From Microcoleus sp. CAWBG506 (GTDB taxonomy: Bacteria > Cyanobacteriota > Cyanobacteriia > Cyanobacteriales > Microcoleaceae), in the NCBI GenBank assembly GCA_020883125.1, contig JAHREW010000009.1:1-64000 (forward strand): a stretch of 64,000 nucleotides of DNA, in the 5' to 3' direction. Under the pieces are notes generated by a model. It had not been told where the DNA came from and ran no database searches. It saw nothing but the letters and a program-made list of their open reading frames with translations. This document shows, one piece after another, positions 18,319-27,922 of this stretch. The stretch's first letter is position 1. Each line of letters opens with the position of its first letter. The position numbers and the translations under genes were made by a program.

Positions 18319-18719
18319 TGCGTTTAAAAATTATCCATCAATTATTAGGTTTAAACATATTTTGGCAAGTTTGCTCTAAATTTTATACTCTCTTTATAAA
18401 GTTACCAACCACTAATACTTTCAGCCATTACTCATTCAAATTCTAGGAATCGTCTGGTCATTCAACTTATTTACATCCTGACCGTTGAGATTGCTTAGTC
18501 TTGCCTCTTTAATTTCTAGTCATTTTCTAGTCATATTTTCGACTTGCTCAGAGTAAAAAATGGCAGGAAGGGATTAAGCTTATATCTTTTTACACCCCTC
18601 AATTGAGGGATGTAATTCTGCCAAGACCGGATGTGAGTTTTTATTTGCTTCCCAATCGCTGTGCTTCCTTAAGTTCTTGCTCCAACATCGCCTGCGATCC
18701 GGTACTTCAAGCGACTTAA
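18319..18719. other. Gene-poor region upstream of ndhD
   Basis: The first 200 bases are AT-rich and contain the ndhD promoter region, because ndhD reads away from here. From about 18590 the sequence looks like the decayed 5' part of an HNH nuclease gene, with stops in all plus frames. No other signal seen. Confidence 0.4.
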
Positions 18720-18929
18720 CTTTCGTCAGAACGCTTAAAATTAACTTTAACAGTACACCACCGCAATCGGATACCGGAAGACAATCGCTTAGAAAACTTA
18801 ATTGCCCTTTGCAGGGCCTGCCACTTGTCTTACCACAATCGCCGTCAATCAAATATCTCGCCTGGGCAATTATCCCTGTTCCCAGATGATGCGATGGACT
18901 GGGAAACATACGAGTTACTCTTAGACTAA
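18720..18929 (+). pseudogene. C-terminal remnant of an HNH endonuclease gene
   Basis: The plus strand, ending at TAA 18927-18929, encodes LTVHHRNRIPEDNRLENL, then IALCRACHLSYHN and a tail with SPGQLSLFPDDAMDWETYELLLD. The VHHRN...N...CRACH pattern is the HNH core (His, Asn, CxxCH). An in-frame TAA at 18717-18719 and further stops upstream cut off the N-terminal zinc-finger half, so the gene is broken. It lies between ndhD and drmD and may be a relic of an intron or mobile nuclease, or of another defence gene. A minus-strand open frame over the same bases has no family features. Confidence 0.72.
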
Positions 18930-18970
18930 TATATGGCAATTTATCTGTTCAATTAAAACCGACTTATTGA

Positions 18971-19055
18971 TGATACCGAAATTCAAGAAAATTATCAATC
19001 AGTGCGATCTTGTTAATGATACCGAAATTCAAGAAAATTATCAATCAGTGCGATC
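18971..19055. repeat. Two-copy direct tandem repeat, 46-bp unit
   Basis: The 39-base word beginning TGATACCGAAATTCAAG occurs at 18971-19009 and again at 19017-19055, both ending GTGCGATC. The remaining bases up to 19244 show no gene; they probably hold the drmD promoter. Confidence 0.85.
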
Positions 19056-19244
19056 GCCCAAACAAAGCTAAAACCTAACAAACAGCATCCTCCGCAACAC
19101 GACAGCAGTTGTTTGACGCAAAGGAAGCCGAGTTTTGTTACGAATTATCTTACCAGAGCGCACCAACAACTAAAAAGCGATCGCCCGCATTGCCCTAAAA
19201 TTGAGTAGTTAGAATTCTAATTTTCAGAGAAATACCATAGCATA

Positions 19245-22200
19245 ATGCAGCTAAAAATAGGGCAAATTGTCAAAGTGCGATCGCGCCAATACCTCGTCGA
19301 AGAAGTTACACCCAAGTTTTCGGAGGAAACAGACACCTTAGTGCGCCTGTCTTGCTTGGAAGATGACGCTTTGGGAGAATCCTTAGAAGTCCTGTGGGAG
19401 AGAGAAATTGACGCAATTGCGATCGGCAATAACTCTTGGGAACCCGTCGCGCGGCGGGGATTTGACAATCCTCAACTGTTCTCAGCTTACCTCCACACTC
19501 TACGCTGGAACTGCGTCACATCTACCGAACCGAAGCTATTTCAGTCCCCATATCGAGCCGGTATCGAAGTTAAAGCTTACCAATTAGAACCCCTTCGCAA
19601 AGCCTTACTCATGCCGAGGGTGGGGCTATTCATTGCTGACGATGTAGGATTGGGAAAAACCATTGAGGCGGGATTGATTTTGCGGGAAATGCTGATTCGT
19701 CAAAAGGTGCGGCGGGTGGTAATTTCTTGTCCGCCTTCGGTGGTGCGACAGTGGCAAGAGGAAATGGAAAATCGGTTTGGGCTTAGCTTCATTATCTACG
19801 ATCGCGAGTTCGTTGCTAACTGTCGGCGCGATCGCGGATATGGCATCAACCCTTGGACAACACACACCCGTTTTATTATCTCCCATGCCTTGCTCAGAGA
19901 CGAAACCTACACCGCCCCCCTGCGAGATTGGTTAGGACAATTTGCCCCCGCATCCATGTTGATTTTAGATGAAGCACATAATGCCGCCCCGGCCAGCGGT
20001 GCTAAATATGCCATTGATTCCCAGTTAACTCGCACCGTGCGGGAGTTGGCGCCATGTTTTGAACATAAATTATTTTTATCGGCCACGCCCCACAACGGTC
20101 ATTCTAATAGCTTTGCAGCCTTGTTAGAGATTTTAGATCCGCAGCGGTTTTGCCGGGGAGTTACCGTGCGCGATCGCAAAATCCTTGACTCAGTAATGGT
20201 GCGCCGCCTCAAACGAGATTTACGCGAAATTGGCGATGACTTTCCCAAACGAGAAATCATACCGATTCTCGTAGATAATCTGCCGGAAACCGCACCAGAA
20301 TTAGAACTTTCGCGGTTGTTGCAAGACTATCGCCAGTTGCGAGAACAACGCTTGCAAAGTGAATCTCGCAGCAAGCAAGCAGCAGCAATGTTAGTGATTA
20401 TTAATTTGCAAAAGCGCTTACTATCATCCATCGAAGCCTTTGCTCGCACATTGAAAGTACACCGAGATACTTTAGCAAAACCAGGAGCTAAACAGCCAGT
20501 TTTGCGGTTAGAACGCTTGCAACTACTGTCAGAATCTGTTGGAAGTGATGACGATCGCGCGGAACTGCCAGAAACAGAAGTCCAGGCAGAAGAAGACGCA
20601 CAAATGGCAACAGCTACTGCCAACAGTTTATCACAAATTACACAGCAAGAACAAGATATCTTAGAGCAAATGGCAGAAATTGCCAATGCTGCTCGCTATC
20701 AACCAGACCCGAAAATTATCAGTTTAATTAACTGGATTAAACAACACCTCTGTCCCGATTTAGGGCAACCGAATGCTCAATGGTTAGAACGTCGAGTCCT
20801 AATTTTTACAGAATATACAGATACCAAGCGCTACCTGCAACAGCAGTTACAATCAGCCTGCGCTAATTCTCACCTAGAACACCAACGAATTGATGTTTTT
20901 CATGGTGGCATTGGTGAAGAACGGCGCGAGGAAATTAAACAAGCATTTAACAGCGACCCGGCTACCCATCCCCTGCGGATTCTCATTGCTACCGATGCCG
21001 CGCGGGAAGGCATAAACTTGCAAAATTATTGTGCAGATTTATTCCACTTTGATATACCTTGGAATCCCAGCCGCATGGAACAGCGCAACGGTCGGATCGA
21101 TCGCAAATTGCAACGCTCGCCCGTTGTTTCCTGCCACTACTTTGTCTTGCCGCAACGAGCCGAAGACAGAGTTTTAGAAGTATTAATTCAAAAAACAAAA
21201 ACTATTCAATCAGAATTGGGAACCTTGACCCCAGTTGTTGAAAAAAGGATTTCTCGTTTGATGCAAAATGGGATTATCCATACAGAATTAGGGAAAATTA
21301 CCCAATCAATTGCCCAAATACCCGTAGTTTCGGTCAGCCCAAATGCCAGCGGTAGTTCAGAAACAATCAATTCCGACGCACCCCACAACCTCAATATAAT
21401 TAACGAAGAATTAGAGGAAATTTGTCTGCGAAAACAAGATTTGACCAAACAGATTGCTGAACTCCAAGAAATGTTGAAAAAATCCCAGGATTGGTTAGGT
21501 TTAGATGACCGCCATTTCCGAAATGCCATCTCCGCGTCTTTGGAAATATTAGGCGCGCAACAACTCAAACCGCTGGATTTAATCGCAGCAAGTCAAAATG
21601 CCGAAACAGCGAAATGGGAAATTCCCGCCCTCGACCAACGAGTGGGGGCAGATCCTACTTGGACTGTGACACTGGATACCTTAAGAAAACCTCGCCAAAG
21701 AAGTCAAAAACTCTGGGATTGGCGGCGGGAATCTCCTATTCGACCAGTAGTTTTTCGAGATCCGGGTTCTCTGGATGGTGAAGTGGTACACTTGCATTTG
21801 GAACACAAAATTGTGCAGCGATTGTTGGGGAGATTTCTAGCACAAGGATTTCTGCATGATGAGTTAACTCGCGCTTGTGTTTGTCTCACAGATGACCCAG
21901 TTCCTAAAGTAATTGCTTTGGGGAGATTGTCGCTTTATGGTGAAGGTGCTACGCGATTGCACGATGAGGTAATTGCGGTGGCTGCGGAGTGGATTGACCC
22001 CGCAATTAGAGGACGAAAAAAGCTGAAACCTTTTGGGGAAAATGAGAAGGGAAATGTGTTAAAGTTGTTAGAGGATTCTTTGGCGAATCCGCGATTGCGA
22101 GAAGTTTCGGAAGGGGTGAAAATTCGCCTGCAATCAAGTGTTTTGCAGGATGTCGAGGAGTTGATTTCACACTTAGAAAATCGGGCGGATATATTGACCG

Positions 22201-22505
22201 AAAGGGCTAAGAAGAAATTGATGGAACGGGGTGTTAAAGAATCTGCTGAAATGAAGGCAATTCTAGAACAGCAACAAAAGCGGATTACAGCACAGCAAGA
22301 TGAAACGAAAGCTATTCAGTTATCTCTTTTCCCCGAAGATGAACAGCGACAAGTCGATGCTGACAGGCGTTACTGGGACAAGCGATTGCAAAGTTTGGGT
22401 CAAGAGTTGGTTAAAGAACCGGCCCGAATTGAAGCAATTTATCAGGTGAAAGCGGTGCGAGTTGAACCTGTTGGTTTAATGTATTTATATCCCGTGTCCG
22501 GGTAG
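19245..22505 (+). CDS. drmD: DISARM SNF2-like helicase DrmD
   Basis: Helicase of 1086 aa, the marker of class 1 DISARM. After a small N-terminal beta-rich part (MQLKIGQIVKVRSRQYLVEEV) comes an SNF2-type motor: Walker A ADDVGLGKT (about 131-139), Walker B DEAHN (Asp242) and motif III LFLSATPHNG. The second RecA domain has IFTEYTDTKRYLQQQL, DVFHGGIGEERR, IATDAAREGINLQNY and the motif VI core MEQRNGRIDR. The C-terminal 400 residues are helical and family-specific. By published work DISARM restricts phage DNA and marks self with a methylase; DrmD is needed in class 1. It heads the plus-strand series and is followed by drmMI after a 447-bp repeat-rich gap. Confidence 0.92.
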   Translation: MQLKIGQIVKVRSRQYLVEEVTPKFSEETDTLVRLSCLEDDALGESLEVLWEREIDAIAIGNNSWEPVARRGFDNPQLFSAYLHTLRWNCVTSTEPKLFQSPYRAGIEVKAYQLEPLRKALLMPRVGLFIADDVGLGKTIEAGLILREMLIRQKVRRVVISCPPSVVRQWQEEMENRFGLSFIIYDREFVANCRRDRGYGINPWTTHTRFIISHALLRDETYTAPLRDWLGQFAPASMLILDEAHNAAPASGAKYAIDSQLTRTVRELAPCFEHKLFLSATPHNGHSNSFAALLEILDPQRFCRGVTVRDRKILDSVMVRRLKRDLREIGDDFPKREIIPILVDNLPETAPELELSRLLQDYRQLREQRLQSESRSKQAAAMLVIINLQKRLLSSIEAFARTLKVHRDTLAKPGAKQPVLRLERLQLLSESVGSDDDRAELPETEVQAEEDAQMATATANSLSQITQQEQDILEQMAEIANAARYQPDPKIISLINWIKQHLCPDLGQPNAQWLERRVLIFTEYTDTKRYLQQQLQSACANSHLEHQRIDVFHGGIGEERREEIKQAFNSDPATHPLRILIATDAAREGINLQNYCADLFHFDIPWNPSRMEQRNGRIDRKLQRSPVVSCHYFVLPQRAEDRVLEVLIQKTKTIQSELGTLTPVVEKRISRLMQNGIIHTELGKITQSIAQIPVVSVSPNASGSSETINSDAPHNLNIINEELEEICLRKQDLTKQIAELQEMLKKSQDWLGLDDRHFRNAISASLEILGAQQLKPLDLIAASQNAETAKWEIPALDQRVGADPTWTVTLDTLRKPRQRSQKLWDWRRESPIRPVVFRDPGSLDGEVVHLHLEHKIVQRLLGRFLAQGFLHDELTRACVCLTDDPVPKVIALGRLSLYGEGATRLHDEVIAVAAEWIDPAIRGRKKLKPFGENEKGNVLKLLEDSLANPRLREVSEGVKIRLQSSVLQDVEELISHLENRADILTERAKKKLMERGVKESAEMKAILEQQQKRITAQQDETKAIQLSLFPEDEQRQVDADRRYWDKRLQSLGQELVKEPARIEAIYQVKAVRVEPVGLMYLYPVSG

Positions 22506-22952
22506 TCAAAAGATTAGGCGGTTGAAACCATGTCGATACCAGCAAAACCCACTCCAAGCGGGTTGAAAACCTGGGCGGTTGAAACTGCGACTATATCTCA
22601 ATACGGTTTACTTAAGACTATTTATGCCTCGGAGATCCCCCTAAATCCCCCTTAAGAAGGGGGACTTTGAGAGTTTTCTTGTCCCCCCCTTTTTAAGGCT
22701 ACTGTGTACACACAACTTTAAAAACTAACGTCAAAGCCTTTCGATCCCCCTAAATCCCCCTTAAGAAGGGGGACTTTGAAAACACTCTTGTCCCCCCCTT
22801 CTTAAGGGGGGCTAGGGGGGATCTAGATTTAATAGTCAAACAACAGTTTCTGACTGGGTTTGACCTTAAGTTGACACCAATGGGCACTGCCGTGTCCCTA
22901 CCTTTCTGGTGTACTATACAATTAATTAAAAGAAATTGATACAGGGGGAACA
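22506..22952. repeat. drmD-drmMI gap with palindromic repeats
   Basis: Two copies (22634-22700 and 22743-22826) of a widespread cyanobacterial palindrome: GATCCCCCTAAATCCCCCTT, a loop GAGAGTTTTCTTGTCC, and a returning GGGGGG arm. Related copies are at 36654-36774 and 57240-57325, and a part is inside the drmMI reading frame at 24086. Two GGCGGTTGAAA words precede (22517, 22572). Near 22880 is a half of the GGCACTGCCGTGTCCCTA palindrome. A Shine-Dalgarno GGGGGAA precedes the drmMI ATG. Confidence 0.8.
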
Positions 22953-25900
22953 ATGGCACAAGACCCAGAATTAATCAAGCATAAAGAATGGTTGGGATTT
23001 CTGCAACCTGTGGGACTTGTAGTGTCGCCTCCCGCCTTGGTCAAATTTCAGTGCGTGCCGAATCTCAATATCGTTGAATTGCAGCAAACTTTTCAAAACA
23101 TTCTTACCACAAATACCGACAACAGTCAAGAATTAATTTCGGATTTTCCAGCATTTGTGACCGAGGTTTTGGGGTGGGAACCTTACGATTTGGTGGAAGA
23201 GATTGCGACAGAGTTTACTGTGGCGCTTCCTGAATATGGCGAGATTTTACAACCTACTTATATTGTTTTAGATCCTGATAGCAATCGCCCTTCTTTATTA
23301 ATCCAAATTATTGAAAATACTCGCGCTTTTGATGAGTTAGATGCAGAAGCAGACAAATCTGGGCGGTGGAATGCAGCGCCACAGGCAAAATTTGAACGGT
23401 TGTTGCGGGAAACTGGCGTTAATGTGGGGTTATTGTGCAACGGTTCGCTGTTGCGTTTGGTGTACGCGCCGCGTGGTGAATCGTCGGGATATCTGACTTT
23501 TCCGGTGGCGGCGATGGGTGAAGTGGCCGGCCGCCCGATTTTAAGTGCGATGGTAATGTTGTTAGGTTGCGATCGCCTGTTTGTCGTTTCAACAGAACAC
23601 CGCTTACCAGCATTGTTGCACGAAAGCCGCAAATATCAAAGCGAAGTTTCGATTAAATTAGCCGAACAGGTTTTAGAGGCGCTGTGGGAATTGCTGCGGG
23701 GATTTCAGACGGCGGATGAGGCCTGTAATGGCAAGTTATTGAGTGAAATTGCTCTCACCAAACCGCAGTATATTTATGGCGGATTGATTACTACTTTGAT
23801 GCGGTTGGTGTTTTTATTGTACGCCGAAGATGAGGGTTTGATGCCTCAAGATTCGGTTTATACGCGGAATTATGCGGTGACGGGACTCTATGAAAGGTTA
23901 CAACTTGATGCGGGGAATTATCCCGATACGATGGATCAAAGGTATGGCGCTTGGGCGTGGTTATTGAGTTTGTTTCGCTTGGTTTATGATGGTGGCGGCC
24001 ATTTACCTAACTATTTGCCGGCCCGTCATGGTCAGTTATTTGACCCGGATGAATATCCGTTTTTAGGTTGGCGACCACAGCAAGAAATCCCCCCAGCCTC
24101 CCTTAAAAATGGGGGTTCTGATTCGCACTTTACAGAAGTGCCGCGGATTGCTGATGGCGTGATTTTTCGCGTATTAAATAAGTTGTTGATTTTGGACGGA
24201 GAAAGACTTTCTTACCGTGCTCTTGATGTCGAACAAATTGGGTCGGTTTACGAGGCGGTGATGGGTTACGAAGTCGAACGGGCCGAGAGTTTATCGATTG
24301 GTGTGTGGAGTAAGCCGAAAAGTTCCAAAAGTTCGGTGACGGTTGTCGTTAGCATTGAGGAAATTCTCAAAACTAAGGGAATTGACCGTGCTAAATATTT
24401 AAAGGAAGTGGCGGGATGCGAGATTTCGGGGAATTCTGTCAAGCAATTAAAGGAAGGGAAAACTGCTGCTGATATTGTAGCAGCTTTGGGGCGCAAAGTG
24501 TCGCCGCAAACTCCGACTTTAATGCCAGTTGGTGCTCTTTATTTGCAACCGGGAGAGGAACGGCGACGCAGCGGTTCCCATTATACGCCGCGGGCGATGA
24601 CGGAACCTATTGTTCGGGAAACTCTCAGACCGATATTAGCTGGATTGGGAGAAAATGCTACGCCCGAGCAAATTTTGGAGTTGAAAGTTTGCGATTTAGC
24701 GATGGGTTCGGGGGCGTTTTTGGTGGAAACTTGCCGTCAGTTGGCTGAGAAGTTGGTGGATGTTTGGAATCAGCAAAATTGTTTGCCGGAAATTCCCGTT
24801 GATGAGTATCCTTTGTTGTATGCGCGCAGGTTGGTGGCGCAACGGTGTTTGTATGGTGTTGATAAAAATCCGTTTGCTACTAATTTGGCGAAGTTGTCGC
24901 TGTGGTTGGTGACTTTGGCGAAGGAACATCCGTTTACTTTTTTGGATCATGCTTTGAAATGTGGCGATTCTTTGGTGGGGTTGACTCGTGGGGAAATTGG
25001 GGAGTTTGTGAAGGTGAGTGATATTTATCATGCGCCTTTGTTGTCGTTGTTGAAAGATAGTGTGGAACAAGCTAGGATTTATCGGGATGAGATTGGTAAG
25101 TTGGCCGATAATCGCGATGCGGAAAAACGAGAACGGTTTGAACTGGCTGAAGTGGAATTGCAGGAAGCTAGGTTGATGGGAAATGTGGCGATTGCTGCTT
25201 TTTTTGCTGCGGATAAGGATAAGGAACGGAAGCAGAAAAGAGTTGAGTTTTCGCAGGAGGTTAATGATTGGCGTTCTGGAATTGTGGATGCAAGCCGGAT
25301 AGCAGATATTGCTGAAAGTTTGCGGCAGTTGGATAAGCCGATTGCGCCGTTTAATTGGGAGATTGAGTTTCCAGAGGTGTTTGATCGGGAAAATCCGGGG
25401 TTTGATGCGATTATCGGGAATCCACCGTTTTTGGGAGGTAAGCGTATTAGTACAATTTTAGGTGATGGTTACAGAGATTGGTTGCCTGTAGTCAATCCTG
25501 AAACAAATAGTAATGGGGATTTAGTAGCGCATTTTTTTAGACGTGCTTTTACCATTTTGAGAAATTCGGGCTGTTTTGGTTTAATTGCTACTAATACTAT
25601 TGCTCAAGGTGACACTCGTAGCACTGGTTTAAGGTTTATCTGTGAAAATGGTGGGATAATTTACAATGCGACAAAGCGGTTTAAGTGGCCGGGATTAGCG
25701 GCGGTGGTTGTGAGTGTTGTTCATATTCAAAAAGTTAGGTGCGTCGCTACTGAAAATCTCGATTTGTCTCGAATATCTCTCGTGGCGACGCACCCTACAG
25801 AGATGCAACTGACAAATGAAACAGTCAGGTGCGTCGCTACTGAAAATCTCGATTTGTCTCGAATATCTCTCGCAGCGACACACCCTACACTAGACGGGAA

Positions 25901-27065
25901 ACCTGTTTCTAAAATTTCGGCGTTTCTGTTTCATGCGGGAGGAAATGCCGATCCAAAGGTTTTGTTAGCTAATGCAAATAAGAGTTTTATCGGTAGCTAT
26001 GTTTTAGGGATGGGTTTTACTTTTGATAATTCTAACCCGGAGGCGACACCAATCGCAGAAATGCACCGCTTGATTCCAGAAAATCCTAAATATCAAGAGC
26101 GAATTTTTCCTTATATTGGCGGTGAGGAAGTTAATTCTAGTCCGACTCACACTCATCATCGTTATGTGATTAATTTTGGAGAGATGAGTGAGGCTGAGGC
26201 TTGGGAATATCCAGATTTGATGAGGATTGTAGAGGAAAAAGTTAAGCCTCAGCGCGATCCATTGAAACGTGATGTTTATCGGACTCGTTGGTGGCAATAT
26301 GCAGAAAAACAACTGGCTCTTTATAAAACGATCGCCAATTGCGATCGTGTGTTAGTTTGTTGCATTGTCAGCAAATATCTGTCCTTTGCATTTTTGCCAA
26401 CTGCAATGGTTTATTCTCATAAGCTGAATGTCTTTGCTTTACGCAATTATTCAGCATTTATCGTTCTTCAGAGTCGAATTCATGAAATTTGGGCTTGGTT
26501 TTTTTCTTCAACCATGAAGGATGATTTAAACTACTCTCCCACAGACTGCTTTGAAACCTTCCCCTTCCCCTCCAATTGGGAAACCAACAGCCAATTAGAA
26601 GAAATCGGCAAAACCTACTACGAATATCGCGCCGAATTAATGGTACGCAACAACCAGGGACTCACGGAAACCTACAACCGCTTCCACAACCCCGACGAAC
26701 GCCACCCGGATATCATCAAACTGCGCCAACTGCACGGGGAAATGGATAGAATAGTCCTCGATGCTTACGGGTGGGAAGATATCGCCACCGACTGCGAGTT
26801 TTTACTCGACTATGAAGATGAAGAAGAGGAGGAAGGAAGTAGCAAACGCCAGAAGAAAAAGCCTTGGCGGTATCGCTGGCCCGAAGAAATCCACGATGAA
26901 GTTTTAGCGAGGTTGCTGGAGTTGAATCTCCAGCGTTCTCAGGAGGAAGTTCTGGGAGGGAAAGCGGCCGAGGGGAAGGTGAAAGGAGGTAAGAAGACTG
27001 TTGCTAAATCTCGGAAAAAGGTTGCGGATACGCCTAGTATTACTGGTTTTCCTGATAGTTTGTAG
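22953..27065 (+). CDS. drmMI: DISARM adenine methylase DrmMI
   Basis: N6-adenine DNA methyltransferase of 1370 aa (Eco57I-like, class 1 DISARM). Motif I is LAMGSGAFLVE (Gly585 region) and motif IV is GNPPF (Asn823), the NPPF form of amino-methylases. The N-terminal 500 residues are a large recognition or structural part, and the C-terminal 350 resemble the Eco57I target-recognition region. The protein methylates the host genome so that DISARM spares it. Two features are odd. Residues about 929-979 are a two-copy insertion of RCVATENLDLSRISL, encoded by a mobile palindrome (25737-25888). Residues about 379-388 (IPPASLKNGG) are encoded by a second palindromic repeat. Both keep the frame, so the gene may still be active. 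A run of Glu and Lys precedes the end. Confidence 0.9.
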   Translation: MAQDPELIKHKEWLGFLQPVGLVVSPPALVKFQCVPNLNIVELQQTFQNILTTNTDNSQELISDFPAFVTEVLGWEPYDLVEEIATEFTVALPEYGEILQPTYIVLDPDSNRPSLLIQIIENTRAFDELDAEADKSGRWNAAPQAKFERLLRETGVNVGLLCNGSLLRLVYAPRGESSGYLTFPVAAMGEVAGRPILSAMVMLLGCDRLFVVSTEHRLPALLHESRKYQSEVSIKLAEQVLEALWELLRGFQTADEACNGKLLSEIALTKPQYIYGGLITTLMRLVFLLYAEDEGLMPQDSVYTRNYAVTGLYERLQLDAGNYPDTMDQRYGAWAWLLSLFRLVYDGGGHLPNYLPARHGQLFDPDEYPFLGWRPQQEIPPASLKNGGSDSHFTEVPRIADGVIFRVLNKLLILDGERLSYRALDVEQIGSVYEAVMGYEVERAESLSIGVWSKPKSSKSSVTVVVSIEEILKTKGIDRAKYLKEVAGCEISGNSVKQLKEGKTAADIVAALGRKVSPQTPTLMPVGALYLQPGEERRRSGSHYTPRAMTEPIVRETLRPILAGLGENATPEQILELKVCDLAMGSGAFLVETCRQLAEKLVDVWNQQNCLPEIPVDEYPLLYARRLVAQRCLYGVDKNPFATNLAKLSLWLVTLAKEHPFTFLDHALKCGDSLVGLTRGEIGEFVKVSDIYHAPLLSLLKDSVEQARIYRDEIGKLADNRDAEKRERFELAEVELQEARLMGNVAIAAFFAADKDKERKQKRVEFSQEVNDWRSGIVDASRIADIAESLRQLDKPIAPFNWEIEFPEVFDRENPGFDAIIGNPPFLGGKRISTILGDGYRDWLPVVNPETNSNGDLVAHFFRRAFTILRNSGCFGLIATNTIAQGDTRSTGLRFICENGGIIYNATKRFKWPGLAAVVVSVVHIQKVRCVATENLDLSRISLVATHPTEMQLTNETVRCVATENLDLSRISLAATHPTLDGKPVSKISAFLFHAGGNADPKVLLANANKSFIGSYVLGMGFTFDNSNPEATPIAEMHRLIPENPKYQERIFPYIGGEEVNSSPTHTHHRYVINFGEMSEAEAWEYPDLMRIVEEKVKPQRDPLKRDVYRTRWWQYAEKQLALYKTIANCDRVLVCCIVSKYLSFAFLPTAMVYSHKLNVFALRNYSAFIVLQSRIHEIWAWFFSSTMKDDLNYSPTDCFETFPFPSNWETNSQLEEIGKTYYEYRAELMVRNNQGLTETYNRFHNPDERHPDIIKLRQLHGEMDRIVLDAYGWEDIATDCEFLLDYEDEEEEEGSSKRQKKKPWRYRWPEEIHDEVLARLLELNLQRSQEEVLGGKAAEGKVKGGKKTVAKSRKKVADTPSITGFPDSL
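24086..24117 (+). repeat. Palindromic repeat fragment inside drmMI
   Basis: The bases encoding IPPASLKNGG match the CCCCCC-AGCC-TCCCTTAAAAAT-GGGGG family that is intergenic at 22743-22826. The frame is kept, so it now forms a loop of the methylase. Confidence 0.72.
25737..25888 (+). repeat. Two tandem 62-bp palindromic repeats in frame inside drmMI
   Basis: Repeat 1 at 25737-25798 and repeat 2 at 25827-25888 begin AGGTGCGTCGC and end GCGACGCACCCTAC or GCGACACACCCTAC, with an identical interior apart from a few bases near the end. The spacing is 90 bp, exactly 30 codons, so the frame survives. The same terminal word GGCGACACACCCTAC occurs alone at 27510-27525. Confidence 0.9.
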
Positions 27066-27526
27066 TTTGTAGGGTGCGTCAGGGAGGAAATTATCGCTGT
27101 TAGTCAAGAATTTGGGAGTGATTCAGTTTAGTTACTATTATCAACCCAATTTGTAGGGGTTCCCATCGCCAACCATTTATGCTCAAAGTGAATAATCTCG
27201 TAAACCCGCCCCCGCCCACCAACAATTAAAATGTACCGTAAATTTCTCGGTAAAATGTTGATGTAAATAATGGTGGGGATGGGGCGGGTTTATGAGATTG
27301 TTTGTGGGTTTCATATATGGTTGGTGAACCCGCCCCTACAGGATTTTGGGATGTTTTTTGTAGAGAGAATTTTTTCAGAAATAAAAATGTACAATCCTAA
27401 AATTTGTCCTAATTTTATTGGCGGTTGCTATACAATATATTTTGGGGTTTGTTTGCAAAATACCTGGTGTGTCCCTATAAGATTGTGGATTTTGATGCAG
27501 AGATTTTTAAGGGCGACACACCCTAC
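27066..27526. repeat. Repeat-derived region after drmMI
   Basis: It contains a degenerate relative of the element at 14886-15013: TGTAGGGGTTCCC (27150s), AAACCCGCCCCCGCCC, GGGGCGGGTTTATGAG and the terminal GGCGGTTGCTATACAA (about 27420-27435). The word GGTGCGTC and GGCGACACACCCTAC are half palindromes of the drmMI insertion family. The open frame across it is a translation of these repeats. Confidence 0.65.
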
Positions 27527-27778
27527 TTATTGATAGTAATCCGGCCATTCTTGTTTTGGGGGAAGTGCGATAATTGCTATAGGGAATGTAGAGTCTGATT
27601 CTTTAACATCTGAAATCATCCAAGAAAGAGAATCTTGGAGACTTTCAGGAATTTGAACCTCAAAAGATATTCCGTGGGCGGCAAAGTAAGGTTGACCGTT
27701 AGCCACAACCCCAATGTTAATCCGTTCATCAGTGATGGGATTGGGGACGTATTGAACGATACTATATCTGCTTGTCAC
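27527..27778 (-). CDS. DUF3037-like short protein, probably truncated
   Basis: Predicted 83-aa protein. The N-terminus SRYSIVQYVPNPITDERINIGVV closely resembles the start of DUF3037 proteins, which are normally longer; after residue 26 the sequence changes to NGQPYFAAHGISFEVQIPE and ends with a proline-rich IIALPPKQEWPDYYQ that I cannot assign. It may be a fusion of a DUF3037 start with another C-terminus, or a worn gene. It lies opposite to the DISARM genes, with repeat DNA on both sides. DUF3037 genes are usually paired with a HipA-like gene, which is absent here. Confidence 0.45.
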   Translation of the reverse strand: MTSRYSIVQYVPNPITDERINIGVVANGQPYFAAHGISFEVQIPESLQDSLSWMISDVKESDSTFPIAIIALPPKQEWPDYYQ

Positions 27779-27816
27779 TGCTTTGCCTCCCTCTATGCAA
27801 ATCTCATCTGTGATAT

Positions 27817-27922
27817 ACAGCGAAAACCGCTGTTATGAGGTACACCCACTTATCGTTCAATCCTCGTAGGGACACGGCAATGCCGTGTCCCTACCGTGTT
27901 TCATAACAGCGGGAACTGCTGT
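27817..27922. repeat. Nested palindromic element
   Basis: Outer palindromes ACAGCGAAAACCGCTGT (27817-27833) and ACAGCGGGAACTGCTGT (27906-27922) flank an inverted pair GTTATGA/TCATAAC and a central palindrome GTAGGGACACGGCA-A-TGCCGTGTCCCTAC. Relatives of the central word are spread across the window. 27923-28088 contains only the xisH promoter region and a GAGGAAAG ribosome-binding site. Confidence 0.85.

Noticed and set aside
18580-18939. Minus-strand open frame of 119 aa
   Set aside because: The plus strand of the same bases encodes a clear HNH core; the minus frame has no family features.
27270-27533. Open frame of 87 aa after drmMI
   Set aside because: Built from the TAGGGGCGGGTT element and a GGCGACACACCCTAC half palindrome.
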